Assembly (NCBI GenBank): GCA_013360485.1
Contig: JABWBN010000014.1
Location: forward strand, 1-39,073
Source: Burkholderiaceae bacterium
GTDB lineage: Bacteria; Pseudomonadota; Gammaproteobacteria; Burkholderiales; Burkholderiaceae_C
DNA length: 39,073 bases
Reading direction: 5' to 3'
Numbering within the stretch: the first letter of the stretch is position 1; every line of letters begins with the position of its first letter. The notes below the pieces were generated by a model that was not told where the DNA came from, did not search any database, and saw only the letters and a program-made list of their open reading frames with translations. The translations under genes and the position numbers were made by a program. Shown piece after piece: positions 13,968 through 22,623 of the stretch.

Positions 13968-14058
13968 GAAGATTTTGCTTTGATCTGGCCCTATTTTTAA
14001 AGACTGATCTTGTGCATGTTTTTAAATGGGGACATATCAACCCCAGTTCGACTGTGTC

Positions 14059-14733
14059 TCATGGAGACTTCCTGGGCCGTCCGCGGCGCCGTGGCGCGGC
14101 AGGGCGACCGGCTTGCTCAGCCACCCGCGCGACAAATGCGGGCGACCCCAACGCCCAACTCGATCGCGCAACCCGAGTGAGTTGCTCCGAACGGTGCTCG
14201 GGCAGCCCTGCCTCCAGCAACTGCGCGTACCTCAGTTCACGATCGAAGGGCGTGTTGCCGAGTGCCCAGTACTCCCGCAGCGGCGCCAGCCACGACACAC
14301 GGCTGCGGCCCAGGTGGTGTGCAGCGCTGCCGTGCTCCACGTCACCGAACTCGCGGCTGCCCCAGAGGTCGACGAGCACCAGCGCATCCAGCACATCGCC
14401 TCCGGGCTCCAGAATCGCCGCACCATAGCGCCGGCTCCACGGACTGCCGACCTGACCCGCACGTCGGTTGCGCGTGGCCACCCAGCGACGCCCCAGATCC
14501 TGGACCACGCGCGCCACGCCTGCGGACTCGTCGGGCGTCGCCAGCAGCAACACCTGGGACTGGCACAGTGCGTAGGCATGCACCGCGACGTGGTGCTGCG
14601 TCGCAGCCTGCCGCAGCGCATCGAGCAGGCGCTGCCGATCGGCGCGGCCGTCGAACAGCTCGACGCCAGGCGATGCCTGCATCGACACGAGGTGTGCATG
14701 ACCGGCAAGCGCGAGCCTGGGTAGTCTGGCCAT
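14059..14733 (-). CDS. IS200/REP-type transposase-like protein with lost catalytic residues
   Basis: This 224-aa protein has the N-terminal signature of Y1-type (RAYT) transposases (MARLPRLALAGHAHLVSMQ). The later WALGNTPF and SSWALGSPAFVA segments match my recollection of the Burkholderiales branch. The position of the HUH motif (normally PNHVHLL) reads QSQVLLL, so both metal-binding histidines are gone. The helix that usually carries the nucleophilic tyrosine (RRYxxYxNR) reads RRWVATRNR. It is therefore very unlikely to cut DNA. The last residues, RRRGRPRKSP, form an AT-hook-like motif. The frame is intact with no stops, which argues for a retained DNA-binding role. It lies 48 nt after dgt and before the gltB promoter, on the same strand. 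No flanking inverted repeats or REP hairpins were seen. Confidence 0.8.
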   Translation of the reverse strand: MARLPRLALAGHAHLVSMQASPGVELFDGRADRQRLLDALRQAATQHHVAVHAYALCQSQVLLLATPDESAGVARVVQDLGRRWVATRNRRAGQVGSPWSRRYGAAILEPGGDVLDALVLVDLWGSREFGDVEHGSAAHHLGRSRVSWLAPLREYWALGNTPFDRELRYAQLLEAGLPEHRSEQLTRVARSSWALGSPAFVARVAEQAGRPAAPRRRGRPRKSP

Positions 14734-14781
14734 GGGGAAACAATGCGCTCTGGGTCTGCCGACGTCGCCAGACGACTGCCC

Positions 14782-16005
14782 TCAGTCTGCCGCGAACGCG
14801 AAACCGTTGAATGGCTCGCGGCCCGTGAGCCGGCGGTACTCGCGCGTCGCGTAGCGATCGGTCATGCCGGCGATGTAGTCCGCGATGGCCCGATGGCGAT
14901 CGCCTCTCGCGGCATAGTCGGTGGGCATCTGGCCCGGATCTTCCAAATACACATCAAACAGCTGACGCACCACTTCACGCGCAGCGTCAGTGGTCCCGAC
15001 CACCTGGGGATGCCGGTAGAGTTCGCGCATCAGGACGCGCTTGAGCGCAGCGACCTCGTCTGCGAGCTCGTCACTGAAACCCACGATCGAAGGCATTTGT
15101 CGAACGGCATCGACACTCGCAGGCGCCAACTCCCTCAGCCTCGCCCCACAGAAGTCGATGACGTCGTGGACCTGCTCGGCGAGCATGCGGCGCAACACCT
15201 CGAACAGCAGGCGCCGGCCACCCAATGCGGGGTGATCGCGCAGTACCGCAGCATGATGGCGTCGCATCACCGACAACTCGGTCAGCGAATCCATCGTCAG
15301 CAATCCTGAGCGCACGCCGTCGTCGATGTCATGCGCGTTGTACGCCATCTCGTCGGCAACATTCGCGAGCTGGGCTTCGAGGCTCGGCCGTGTGCCGGCC
15401 ACGAACCGCGCCGCTGGGCCAGCAGGCTCGCTCCGCGAGAGCGCGTGCGCGTCGACCCGGTTGCAGTGCTTGAGGATGCCTTCGCGGGTCTCGAAGGACA
15501 GGTTCAACCCATCGAACGAAGGGTAGCGCTGCTCGAGCTCATCCACTACCCGCAGGCTCTGCAAGTTGTGCTCGAACCCGCCGTGAGCCCGCATGCAGGC
15601 ATTCAGTGCGTCCTGACCTGCGTGGCCGAAGGGCGTGTGGCCAAGGTCATGGGCCAACGCAATCGCCTCGACCAAGTCTTCGTGCAGACCCAGGCCACGC
15701 GCGATCGATCGCGCCAGTTGGGCCACCTCGAGCGTGTGCGTGAGCCTCGTGCGGAAGAGGTCACCCTCATGATTGACGAAGACCTGCGTCTTGTAGACCA
15801 GGCGCCGGAAGGCGGTGCTGTGCACGATGCGGTCACGATCGCGCTGAAACTCGTCGCGACCTCGCGGAGCCGGCTCCGGGTGTCGACGGCCGCGACTTCG
15901 CACCGGGTCGCAGGCGTAGCAGGCCAATACCCTGGGTGCGGGCCAGTTCTCGGCGGGGAATGCCAGCGCGTCCTCGATGGCGTCGGCCCTGTCGCCGCAG
16001 ACCAT
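14782..16005 (-). CDS. dgt: Deoxyguanosinetriphosphate triphosphohydrolase-like protein
   Basis: This HD-domain hydrolase of about 407 aa splits dNTPs into deoxynucleoside and triphosphate; members of this type 2 subfamily often act on several dNTPs. Motifs are SRGRRHPE, EFQRDRDRIVHSTAFRRLVYKTQVF, the metal-binding RTRLTHTLEVAQ and AHDLGHTPFGHAGQD, and later ANVADEMAYNAHDIDDG. The start is uncertain: ATG 16005, 19 nt after the aroB stop, was chosen because it precedes the conserved domain and avoids reading through aroB, but the Shine-Dalgarno is weak. It belongs to the aroK-aroB-dgt run and is followed by the transposase-like gene. Confidence 0.92.
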   Translation of the reverse strand: MVCGDRADAIEDALAFPAENWPAPRVLACYACDPVRSRGRRHPEPAPRGRDEFQRDRDRIVHSTAFRRLVYKTQVFVNHEGDLFRTRLTHTLEVAQLARSIARGLGLHEDLVEAIALAHDLGHTPFGHAGQDALNACMRAHGGFEHNLQSLRVVDELEQRYPSFDGLNLSFETREGILKHCNRVDAHALSRSEPAGPAARFVAGTRPSLEAQLANVADEMAYNAHDIDDGVRSGLLTMDSLTELSVMRRHHAAVLRDHPALGGRRLLFEVLRRMLAEQVHDVIDFCGARLRELAPASVDAVRQMPSIVGFSDELADEVAALKRVLMRELYRHPQVVGTTDAAREVVRQLFDVYLEDPGQMPTDYAARGDRHRAIADYIAGMTDRYATREYRRLTGREPFNGFAFAAD

Positions 16006-16024
16006 GTTCGCTGGCTGCCCGCTT

Positions 16025-17167
16025 CTAGGTGGAAGGCCCGAACCCCGCGTCGCGGGACGGTTCGGTGCATTGGGCAATGACATCGCACACGATGTCGTCG
16101 GCAACCGGTTGAACGTCGGCACGCCCACGGTCATCGACGAGCACGAAGCGAATCGAGCCAGCCTCGGCCTTCTTGTCATGCCGCATCAGCTCCAACCACC
16201 TGGATGCAGGCATGCGGGGAGCGACAGTGGGCAAGCCCGCGGCCAGCACCATCGACCGAAGACGTCCGACGAATGCTGCACTGACGCGTCCGAGCCGACT
16301 GGAAAGCTCCGCGGCCATGACCAGTCCGCAACCCACAGCTTCGCCGTGCAGCCACGTGCCATAGCCCATGCCGGCTTCTATCGCATGGCCAAAGGTATGG
16401 CCGAAGTTGAGGATGGCGCGCAGGCCCCCTTCGCGTTCATCAGCCGCCACGACACCGGCCTTGATTTCGCAGCAGCGTCGAATCGCGTAGGCCAATGCAC
16501 TGGCGTCCAGGCCACGCAGCTCGGTGATGCGGGGTTCGAGCCAGTCCATGAAGGTCAGATCCGCGATAGGGCCGTACTTGATCACTTCCGCGAGCCCAGC
16601 CGACAGCTCCCGCTGCGGCAAGGTCCGCAGCAGCCCGAGATCGCAAACCACGCGCACCGGCTGGAAGAAGGCACCGATCATGTTCTTGCCCAGCGGATGG
16701 TTGATGGCGGTCTTGCCACCGACAGAAGAGTCGACCTGAGCCAGCAACGTGGTAGGCACTTGCACGAATGGCACCCCGCGCATGTAGCACGCAGCGGCAA
16801 AGCCCGTCATGTCCCCGACCACTCCTCCGCCCAACGCATAGAGCACCGTCTTGCGGTCGCAGGCCTTTTCCAGCAGGCGGTCAAAGATGAGATTGAGGGT
16901 CTGCCAGTTCTTGTGGACCTCTCCGTCCGGCAACTCCAGGCAGTCCACACTGCCATGCAAAGGGGCCACCCGGTCCAGCAGGGCGCGTGCGTGCAGAGGT
17001 CCCACGACATCGTTGGTGACCACGAGCGCGCGCGCAGACTGCGGGAGGCCCTGCCACGCAACGGCGGCGTCGAGCAGGCCATCGCCGATCCAGATGTCGT
17101 AGCTGCGTTCACCCAGATCTATGGTGAGCCGGGAGTGCCGATCGGTCGAAGTGGGTTCTCGGGGCAT
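16025..17167 (-). CDS. aroB: 3-Dehydroquinate synthase
   Basis: This 380-aa cytoplasmic enzyme converts DAHP to 3-dehydroquinate in the shikimate pathway, using NAD+ and a divalent metal. Motifs are [50 protein letters not shown], and the metal ligands in [18 protein letters not shown] and LHGEAVGCG. Length is close to the usual 360 aa. It follows aroK with a 90-nt gap on the same strand, a classic pairing in Gram-negative bacteria, downstream of the pil genes. Confidence 0.97.
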   Translation of the reverse strand: MPREPTSTDRHSRLTIDLGERSYDIWIGDGLLDAAVAWQGLPQSARALVVTNDVVGPLHARALLDRVAPLHGSVDCLELPDGEVHKNWQTLNLIFDRLLEKACDRKTVLYALGGGVVGDMTGFAAACYMRGVPFVQVPTTLLAQVDSSVGGKTAINHPLGKNMIGAFFQPVRVVCDLGLLRTLPQRELSAGLAEVIKYGPIADLTFMDWLEPRITELRGLDASALAYAIRRCCEIKAGVVAADEREGGLRAILNFGHTFGHAIEAGMGYGTWLHGEAVGCGLVMAAELSSRLGRVSAAFVGRLRSMVLAAGLPTVAPRMPASRWLELMRHDKKAEAGSIRFVLVDDRGRADVQPVADDIVCDVIAQCTEPSRDAGFGPST

Positions 17168-17257
17168 GGCCGAAGTGTAGGCCGCAGCTCGTCGCGGTCA
17201 CAGAGGTCACTGCGATGGACGCCGCAAGTGGCCGACCCGGCGTGTTGCCGGCTGCAA

Positions 17258-17860
17258 TCAAGTACCTGATGCCCGGTCAGTGGGCTCTCGGCCGACGGTC
17301 GCCGGCACCAGCGCTGGGTCGATCAGCCCGGCCAACTCCAACTGCATGAGAACCATGTTGACCAGCGCATGTACTGTTGGGCGCCCGATGTCGATCACGT
17401 AGCGCGCGGTCGTCCGGTACAGCGGATCGCGTTCGCGGAACAGCTCGCGTAGCCGGCGCAGCGGGTCGTCGACCTGGAGCAGGGGCCGCTGGGTGTCGTG
17501 GCGCAGGCGCCGAAAGAGCTCCTCCGGACTGGTTCGCAGGTAGATCACCCAGGTCCGAGATGCCAGGGCACGCCGATTCGTCTCGCGCAGGATCGCCCCC
17601 CCTCCCGTGGCTATGACCAGCCCTCGGCGACGCGTGATCTGTTCGATCGCGCTCTCTTCCAGGTCGCGAAATGCCGCCTCGCCGCGCGATTCGAAGAAAG
17701 CACGGATCGGCATGCCGATCTCACGCTCGATTTCCGTGTCGCTGTCGGTGTAAGCCCACCCCAATTGCCGCGCAAGGTGCCTTCCCACGGTGGACTTGCC
17801 ACATCCGGGCATGCCCACCAGGGAGATACTGTGAGTCGGGTTCAGTCCGGATTGGTGCAC
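17258..17860 (-). CDS. aroK: Shikimate kinase
   Basis: This kinase of about 200 aa phosphorylates shikimate with ATP. The P-loop is GMPGCGKST, the shikimate-binding region is DSDTEIEREIGMPIRAFFESRGE, then ATGGGAI, and the lid region is RPLLQVDDP. No ATG lies upstream of the P-loop strand, so I chose GTG 17860, which starts inside the last codons of the preceding lipoprotein gene (about 19 nt overlap). Start choice is tentative. The pil-aroK-aroB order is common in proteobacteria, although a lipoprotein gene sits between pilQ and aroK here. Confidence 0.93.
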   Translation of the reverse strand: MHQSGLNPTHSISLVGMPGCGKSTVGRHLARQLGWAYTDSDTEIEREIGMPIRAFFESRGEAAFRDLEESAIEQITRRRGLVIATGGGAILRETNRRALASRTWVIYLRTSPEELFRRLRHDTQRPLLQVDDPLRRLRELFRERDPLYRTTARYVIDIGRPTVHALVNMVLMQLELAGLIDPALVPATVGREPTDRASGT

Positions 17861-19875
17861 AGCACCGGGGCAGTGCGGCTGCTGTAAGTGCCTTCGGGCG
17901 GCGAGACCTTCGGGCTCTCTTCCACCCCGTAGGGGCTGACACGGAAGGCTGGAGTCAGGTCCAGCCGGTTCACGATGGACGCAGGCACCGGCAGCACACC
18001 GACGAAGTTGGCCCGACCTTCGGTACCGGCCACCCCCGAGGCCGATACGACCAGGTTGAACACGTCCCACGAACCGACGTTTTGTGGATACTCGATGCGC
18101 AACACCACACTGCCACTGGCGCTGGTCTTGGTCGATCCTTCGAACGACAGGGCCACATCGGCCTTGCGGGGCTCGAGTGCCGGCCGGCCAGTGGTGAGAT
18201 TGGCGCTGTCGTTGACGTCTTCCTTCCAGCCGTTGGTGTACTCCTCTGCCACGCCATTGCGGTTCAGGTCTTCGTTGTCGCAGGTGGCCGTGACGACCTG
18301 CTCCCAACGCTCCAGGCCGGGGACCCACACGCCTTTCCAGTAGGTCAGGAGATCCAGTGACGCACGGACCTCGACGTCGGCAACGGCATTGCCCGATGAA
18401 TCGACGACTTGAACCACGTAGCGATTCACGTACTTGACGCCCGTCGAGTCATCGGCTATCAGGTTGTTGGTACCGATGCTCACCGAGAGTGCGTCTGCCG
18501 CAACCGTCAAGGTGGTGAACGTCGAGTTGGGGCAGGAACCCACCGCAAAGTCACCGTAGTCCCAGCACGCCCGTATCGTCACACCGTCGGTCGGGCTGAA
18601 GCGTGAACCCGGGATGTAGGACGTCGTCGCGACACCATTGGCATCGCTGTAGAGCATCGTGGTGCCAGCGGTGAAGGTGCCGCCTATCGATTGCGGGTCA
18701 CCGCCCAGATCAAACCTCACGCGGATGTTCTTGACCGGCGCGTTCTGCTCGCTGAGGAAGAGAGCGCGGATGCTGGCCTGGTTGTTCGTCGAACCACCCA
18801 GATTCACGGGAACAACACTGGGGTTGGCCGAAACCGATGCCGACTGGATCTTGATGGTGACCGGCGGGATTTCGCCTTGGCCAGCCAGCACCAACACATT
18901 CGACTGCGCCTGCACGCCCAAGGCAGCCGCACGGATGATCAGTTCTCCCGGCTCCGCTGGGGCGGTATAGGTGTACTCGAAGTCACCGTTGACGTCGGAG
19001 ACACCCGTCGTCTGGGTCCCGTTGGCGCCCGTGATGACGATGGACTTGTTGGGCACCGGGTTGCCATTCACGTCGGCCAGCTTGTACTGGATCTTGCCGA
19101 CCTGACTCGGGCCGAGCGCCGAGGGCAAGAGGGTGGTCTTGATCTGCGACCCGATGATCTGGAAACGCTCCGTCTTGACCAATGCGCCGCTGGTCGCCGT
19201 CACCGTGATCAACCGATTGGTCTTGTCGTCGCCGATGCCCACGGCGGCGGTGATCTTGCCATCGGCGTCCGTGACGGTTCCGTTCACCTTGGCTGTGGCG
19301 CCGTTGTCGACAGCGAAGATGACGGGGATGTTGGGGACCGCGTTGCGGTTCTCATCCACTGCGGTCAGCGTGGCCGTGATCGTTTGTGTGCCCGAGTTGG
19401 GCAGGCTCAGTGCAGACAGCGTCAGCACCATGTCCGCAGCGGTGGGTGTCGTGCTGCCAGCGTCAATCACGGTGAGTTCGGCTGTCTTGGTGATCGAACC
19501 CGCGGCCGCCGTGACGGTGATTGTGCGCTGCGTGCGGTCCGAACCAATGCCGATCGTGCCCAACACCCGGCCGTCCGGACCCGTCTTGTTGCCGGCATCG
19601 CCCGACACCACCACGGTCGCACCTGCGTCGACTGAAATCGTGACCTGCACGCCCTCGAGCGCGTTTCGGTTGGCATCGACAGCGGTCACGGTCGCTTCGA
19701 CCGTCTGGCTGCCGGAATTGTTGATGGTGGCCGATGACAGCACCAGTGTCAGATCGGAAGGCGTGGGCGCGGGCGTGGTCCCCATGATCGGACTGCCCGC
19801 ACTGCCACCGCCACCCCCGCAGCCGGCGACCACCGCGGTCAGCAGGCCGGCGATCCAGGTTCGCCAGGACATCAT
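17842..19875 (-). CDS. Big-1/Ig-like domain surface lipoprotein in the pil operon
   Basis: This 677-aa protein begins with a lipoprotein signal peptide (IAGLLTAVVAGC, Cys19) followed by a Gly-rich linker. At least three bacterial Ig-like domains follow. The first two, near residues 40-140 and 145-245, are close copies (each with a TVTAVDxNRNA-type strand, then a DxxG turn and TITVTA). A third is near 250-335 (LADVNGNPVPNKSIVIT), and less regular modules extend to the C-terminus, with a few cysteines (ACWDYG, SCPNS, TATCDNED) that may form disulfides. I chose ATG 19875 because AAGGAG (19884-19889) lies eight nt upstream. The fold suggests an exported adhesin or structural protein, possibly working with the type IV pilus secretin. 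No precise function is known. Confidence 0.85.
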   Translation of the reverse strand: MMSWRTWIAGLLTAVVAGCGGGGGSAGSPIMGTTPAPTPSDLTLVLSSATINNSGSQTVEATVTAVDANRNALEGVQVTISVDAGATVVVSGDAGNKTGPDGRVLGTIGIGSDRTQRTITVTAAAGSITKTAELTVIDAGSTTPTAADMVLTLSALSLPNSGTQTITATLTAVDENRNAVPNIPVIFAVDNGATAKVNGTVTDADGKITAAVGIGDDKTNRLITVTATSGALVKTERFQIIGSQIKTTLLPSALGPSQVGKIQYKLADVNGNPVPNKSIVITGANGTQTTGVSDVNGDFEYTYTAPAEPGELIIRAAALGVQAQSNVLVLAGQGEIPPVTIKIQSASVSANPSVVPVNLGGSTNNQASIRALFLSEQNAPVKNIRVRFDLGGDPQSIGGTFTAGTTMLYSDANGVATTSYIPGSRFSPTDGVTIRACWDYGDFAVGSCPNSTFTTLTVAADALSVSIGTNNLIADDSTGVKYVNRYVVQVVDSSGNAVADVEVRASLDLLTYWKGVWVPGLERWEQVVTATCDNEDLNRNGVAEEYTNGWKEDVNDSANLTTGRPALEPRKADVALSFEGSTKTSASGSVVLRIEYPQNVGSWDVFNLVVSASGVAGTEGRANFVGVLPVPASIVNRLDLTPAFRVSPYGVEESPKVSPPEGTYSSRTAPVLCTNPD

Positions 19876-19915
19876 GCTCTTCACTCCTTGAGATTCCAGG
19901 TTCAGCGCCTGAAGC

Positions 19916-22096
19916 CTAGCGGGCCGTCGGACGCTCGGTCACGATCTTCGGGGTGATGAAGATCAGCAGTTCGGTCTTGTTGGCCACGCGAGCGGTGTTG
20001 CGGAACAAGGCCCCGACGAACGGGACGTCGCCCAGCAGCGGCACCTTGTTGACCTCGTTGCGCTCGACCTGGGTGAAGATGCCACCGATGACCACAGTGC
20101 CGCCGTTCTCGACCAACACTTGCGTACGCGCATGTTTGGTGTCGATGGCGAAACCCATTGAAGTCGACCGACCGACACTGTCCTTGTTGACGTCGAGGTC
20201 GAGGATGACGGCGCCCTCCGGTGTGATCTGGGGTGTCACTTCCAGTCGGAGGTTGGCCTTGCGCCACGCGATGGCCGTGGCGCCGCTGGATGTGGCCACC
20301 GGATAGGGCAGTTCCTCGCCCTGCTCGATGACGGCCTTCACCTGGTCCGCGGTGATGACGCGCGGGCTGGAGACGATCTTGCCCTTGCCATCGGCCTCGA
20401 GCGCGGACAACTCCAAGTTCAGGAAGCGATTGGCCGTGGGACTGAACAACGACAAGGCAAACGACGCGGCCGACTGCGTGGAGAAATTGCCCGAGTTGGC
20501 CGGCAGATTGATCATCTGTGTATCGGTGTACTTGAAGTCGTCGGTCTTCAACTGCAGCGTCTGGCCGCCTGCAGCGTTGTAGTTGCCGCCGACCGTCACG
20601 TAGTTGTTTCCACCCACGTTGTAACCGGGCACGCCGCCCAGCAAGCCCCGGAAGTCCGACGCACCGAGCTTGACGCCGAGCGCACGGCCGAATTTGTCGT
20701 CGGCTTCGACCAGTCGCGCCTCGATCAAGACCTGGCGCACCGGAATGTCGATCTTCGCGATCAGAGCGGTGATTTCCTCGAGCTTGCTCGGAATGTCGGT
20801 GACGAAGAGCTGATTGGTGCGCGACTCGAACATCACGCTGCCACGTGCGGTGAGCACGCGGGTTGCAGAAGTCGATGCGGAGCCACCACCACTGCTCGAC
20901 CCGGTGGCTGTGCCCGCCAAGCCCTTCGCCACCTCCTCGGCCTTCGTGTAATTGAGCTGGAACGCCTGTGTGCGCACCGGCTCGAGTTCCGCAACTTTCT
21001 TCTTGGCTTCCAGTTCCACCTGTTCCTTGGCAGCCAGTTCGTCCTTGGGCGCGATCCACAGCACATTGCCGTTCTTGCGCACGCCCAGGCCCTTGGCCTG
21101 CATGATGATGTCGAGTGCCTGGTCCCAGGGCACGTCCTTCAGGCGCAGCGTGACGTTGCCGGTCACCGTGTCACTGGTGACCACGTTGAAGTTGGTGAAG
21201 TCGGCGATCACCTGCAACAGTGCGCGAACTTCGATGTTCTGGAAGTTCAGTGAGAGTTTCTCGCCGCTGAAGCCAGGACCTTGAGTCAGCTTGTGCGGGT
21301 CGACTTTCATCGGTCGGACTTCAAGCACGAACTGGTTGTCGCTCTGGTACGCGCTGTGCTCCCATGACCCTCGCGGCTCGACAACCAGACGGACCCGTTC
21401 ACCCGCCTGGAAGGCCGACACGCTCTGCACCGGCGTGCCGAAGTCGGTGACGTCCAGACGCTTGCGCAGGTTCTCGGGCAATGACGAGCGCAGGAACTCG
21501 ACCACCAGATTCTGGCCCTGCTGGCGGATGTCGACCCCGACCTGGGTATTGGCCAGGGAGACGAGCACACGGCCGGAACCATCTGGCCCACGGCGGAAGT
21601 CGATGTCGCGCAACGGCAACTGCTGCTCGTTCTGGCTGGCAGCGAAATGCACCGGTTCACCGGAGGTCGACGCTGTCATGGGCGCTGCGGTCGATTCAAC
21701 CGTCAACACCAGCGCGTTCCCCTGCAACTCGGCGCGGTAGCTGGAGGGCTGGCGCAGGTTCAGGACCACCCGGGTGCGCTCGCCTGCCTGCGCCACGATG
21801 GCCGAGCGCAAGTTGCCCTGGTTGATCTCAACGTTCGACTTGCCCAGTGCGTTGCCGATGCCCGGCAAGTCGATCGCAATGCGGGGCGGCGTCTGCACCG
21901 CGAAGCCGTTGGGTACGGTCGCGAGCGGCTCCTTCAACTCGATCCGCACGACCTCGGCGCCTGCCTGCTGCGTGGCCGTGATCGACTGGATCGCGTTCTG
22001 CGCCCACGCTGCCATCGGCGTGAGCAGTGCCAGCGCAAGGGCGGCAAGTCCGGCGCGCCACTTCACCATGTTGCGGTTCTCCTGCTTCTGATTCAT
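19916..22096 (-). CDS. pilQ: Type IV pilus secretin PilQ
   Basis: This 726-aa outer-membrane secretin is the exit pore for the type IV pilus. It has a signal peptide (about residues 1-33, cut after AWA), AMIN peptidoglycan-binding domains in the first 250 residues, and an STN/secretin N0 domain near 280-340 (LSLNFQNIEVRALLQVIADFT). A secretin N domain follows, with a Ser/Gly-rich loop (ATGSSSGGGSAST). The C-terminal secretin barrel carries VPLLGDVPFVGALFR and ELLIFITPKIV. The ATG at 22096 overlaps the pilP stop (ATGA) and has a GGAG site upstream. The gene is followed by a lipoprotein gene 40 nt downstream. Confidence 0.96.
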   Translation of the reverse strand: MNQKQENRNMVKWRAGLAALALALLTPMAAWAQNAIQSITATQQAGAEVVRIELKEPLATVPNGFAVQTPPRIAIDLPGIGNALGKSNVEINQGNLRSAIVAQAGERTRVVLNLRQPSSYRAELQGNALVLTVESTAAPMTASTSGEPVHFAASQNEQQLPLRDIDFRRGPDGSGRVLVSLANTQVGVDIRQQGQNLVVEFLRSSLPENLRKRLDVTDFGTPVQSVSAFQAGERVRLVVEPRGSWEHSAYQSDNQFVLEVRPMKVDPHKLTQGPGFSGEKLSLNFQNIEVRALLQVIADFTNFNVVTSDTVTGNVTLRLKDVPWDQALDIIMQAKGLGVRKNGNVLWIAPKDELAAKEQVELEAKKKVAELEPVRTQAFQLNYTKAEEVAKGLAGTATGSSSGGGSASTSATRVLTARGSVMFESRTNQLFVTDIPSKLEEITALIAKIDIPVRQVLIEARLVEADDKFGRALGVKLGASDFRGLLGGVPGYNVGGNNYVTVGGNYNAAGGQTLQLKTDDFKYTDTQMINLPANSGNFSTQSAASFALSLFSPTANRFLNLELSALEADGKGKIVSSPRVITADQVKAVIEQGEELPYPVATSSGATAIAWRKANLRLEVTPQITPEGAVILDLDVNKDSVGRSTSMGFAIDTKHARTQVLVENGGTVVIGGIFTQVERNEVNKVPLLGDVPFVGALFRNTARVANKTELLIFITPKIVTERPTAR

Positions 22097-22623
22097 CGCG
22101 CCTTCTCCTGCAACTGGAGCGTGCTGGTGCGCTCGATCCATTCACCGGCCGCATCCTGGACGATCTCTCTCAAGAGAACTTCCGTTTCATTGATGCGGGT
22201 GATCTTTCCAAAGTTCTGACCCAGGTAGTCACCCTGCTTCACCTGGAAGAGCAGGTTGTCCACCTTTAACAGCGCAAACTGCCGGCCACCTTTGGTGAGA
22301 CTGCCCACCATGGACATGCTGTCCACCGGATAGGCCTCGAGCGGCTCCTTGCGGCGGTTCAACTCAGCTGCCAGCAACGAGTTCGGCTGTCGAGCCTCCT
22401 GCTTGATGGCCACGGCCAGTTTCTGATTGCTGAATGGCTCCACCGCCTCAGCACCTTGATAGGGCGCTGGGTCGAACTTCTTGGGCGGCACCAACGGCTG
22501 AACGCTCGGCTTGACCGACTTGCGCTCTTGGTCCATCCAGACCGAGAGCTCTTCCTGGTCGGCTGAACAGCCGGCCAGAGCGGCCACTGCCAGCATCAGG
22601 GCCCCGAGGGTGTGCGGCTTCAT
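22093..22623 (-). CDS. pilP: Type IV pilus assembly lipoprotein PilP
   Basis: This 176-aa inner-membrane lipoprotein (lipobox AALAGC, Cys19) connects the PilMNO alignment complex to the PilQ secretin. After a disordered Pro-rich linker (about 35-60) comes a small beta-domain ending in LLFQVKQGDYLGQNFGKI and INETEVLLREIVQDAAGEW, the part that contacts the secretin N0 domain in family members. It overlaps pilO and pilQ by 4 nt on each side, indicating tight translational coupling. Confidence 0.95.
   Translation of the reverse strand: MKPHTLGALMLAVAALAGCSADQEELSVWMDQERKSVKPSVQPLVPPKKFDPAPYQGAEAVEPFSNQKLAVAIKQEARQPNSLLAAELNRRKEPLEAYPVDSMSMVGSLTKGGRQFALLKVDNLLFQVKQGDYLGQNFGKITRINETEVLLREIVQDAAGEWIERTSTLQLQEKAR

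Noticed and set aside
14019-14026. T-runs behind the transposase-like gene as a possible rho-independent terminator.
   Set aside because: No GC-rich stem precedes the T-runs on the minus strand; they fit better as an AT-rich control region of gltB.
14059-14781. An active IS200-type insertion sequence.
   Set aside because: No subterminal hairpins, REP repeats or second gene were seen, and the catalytic residues are absent.
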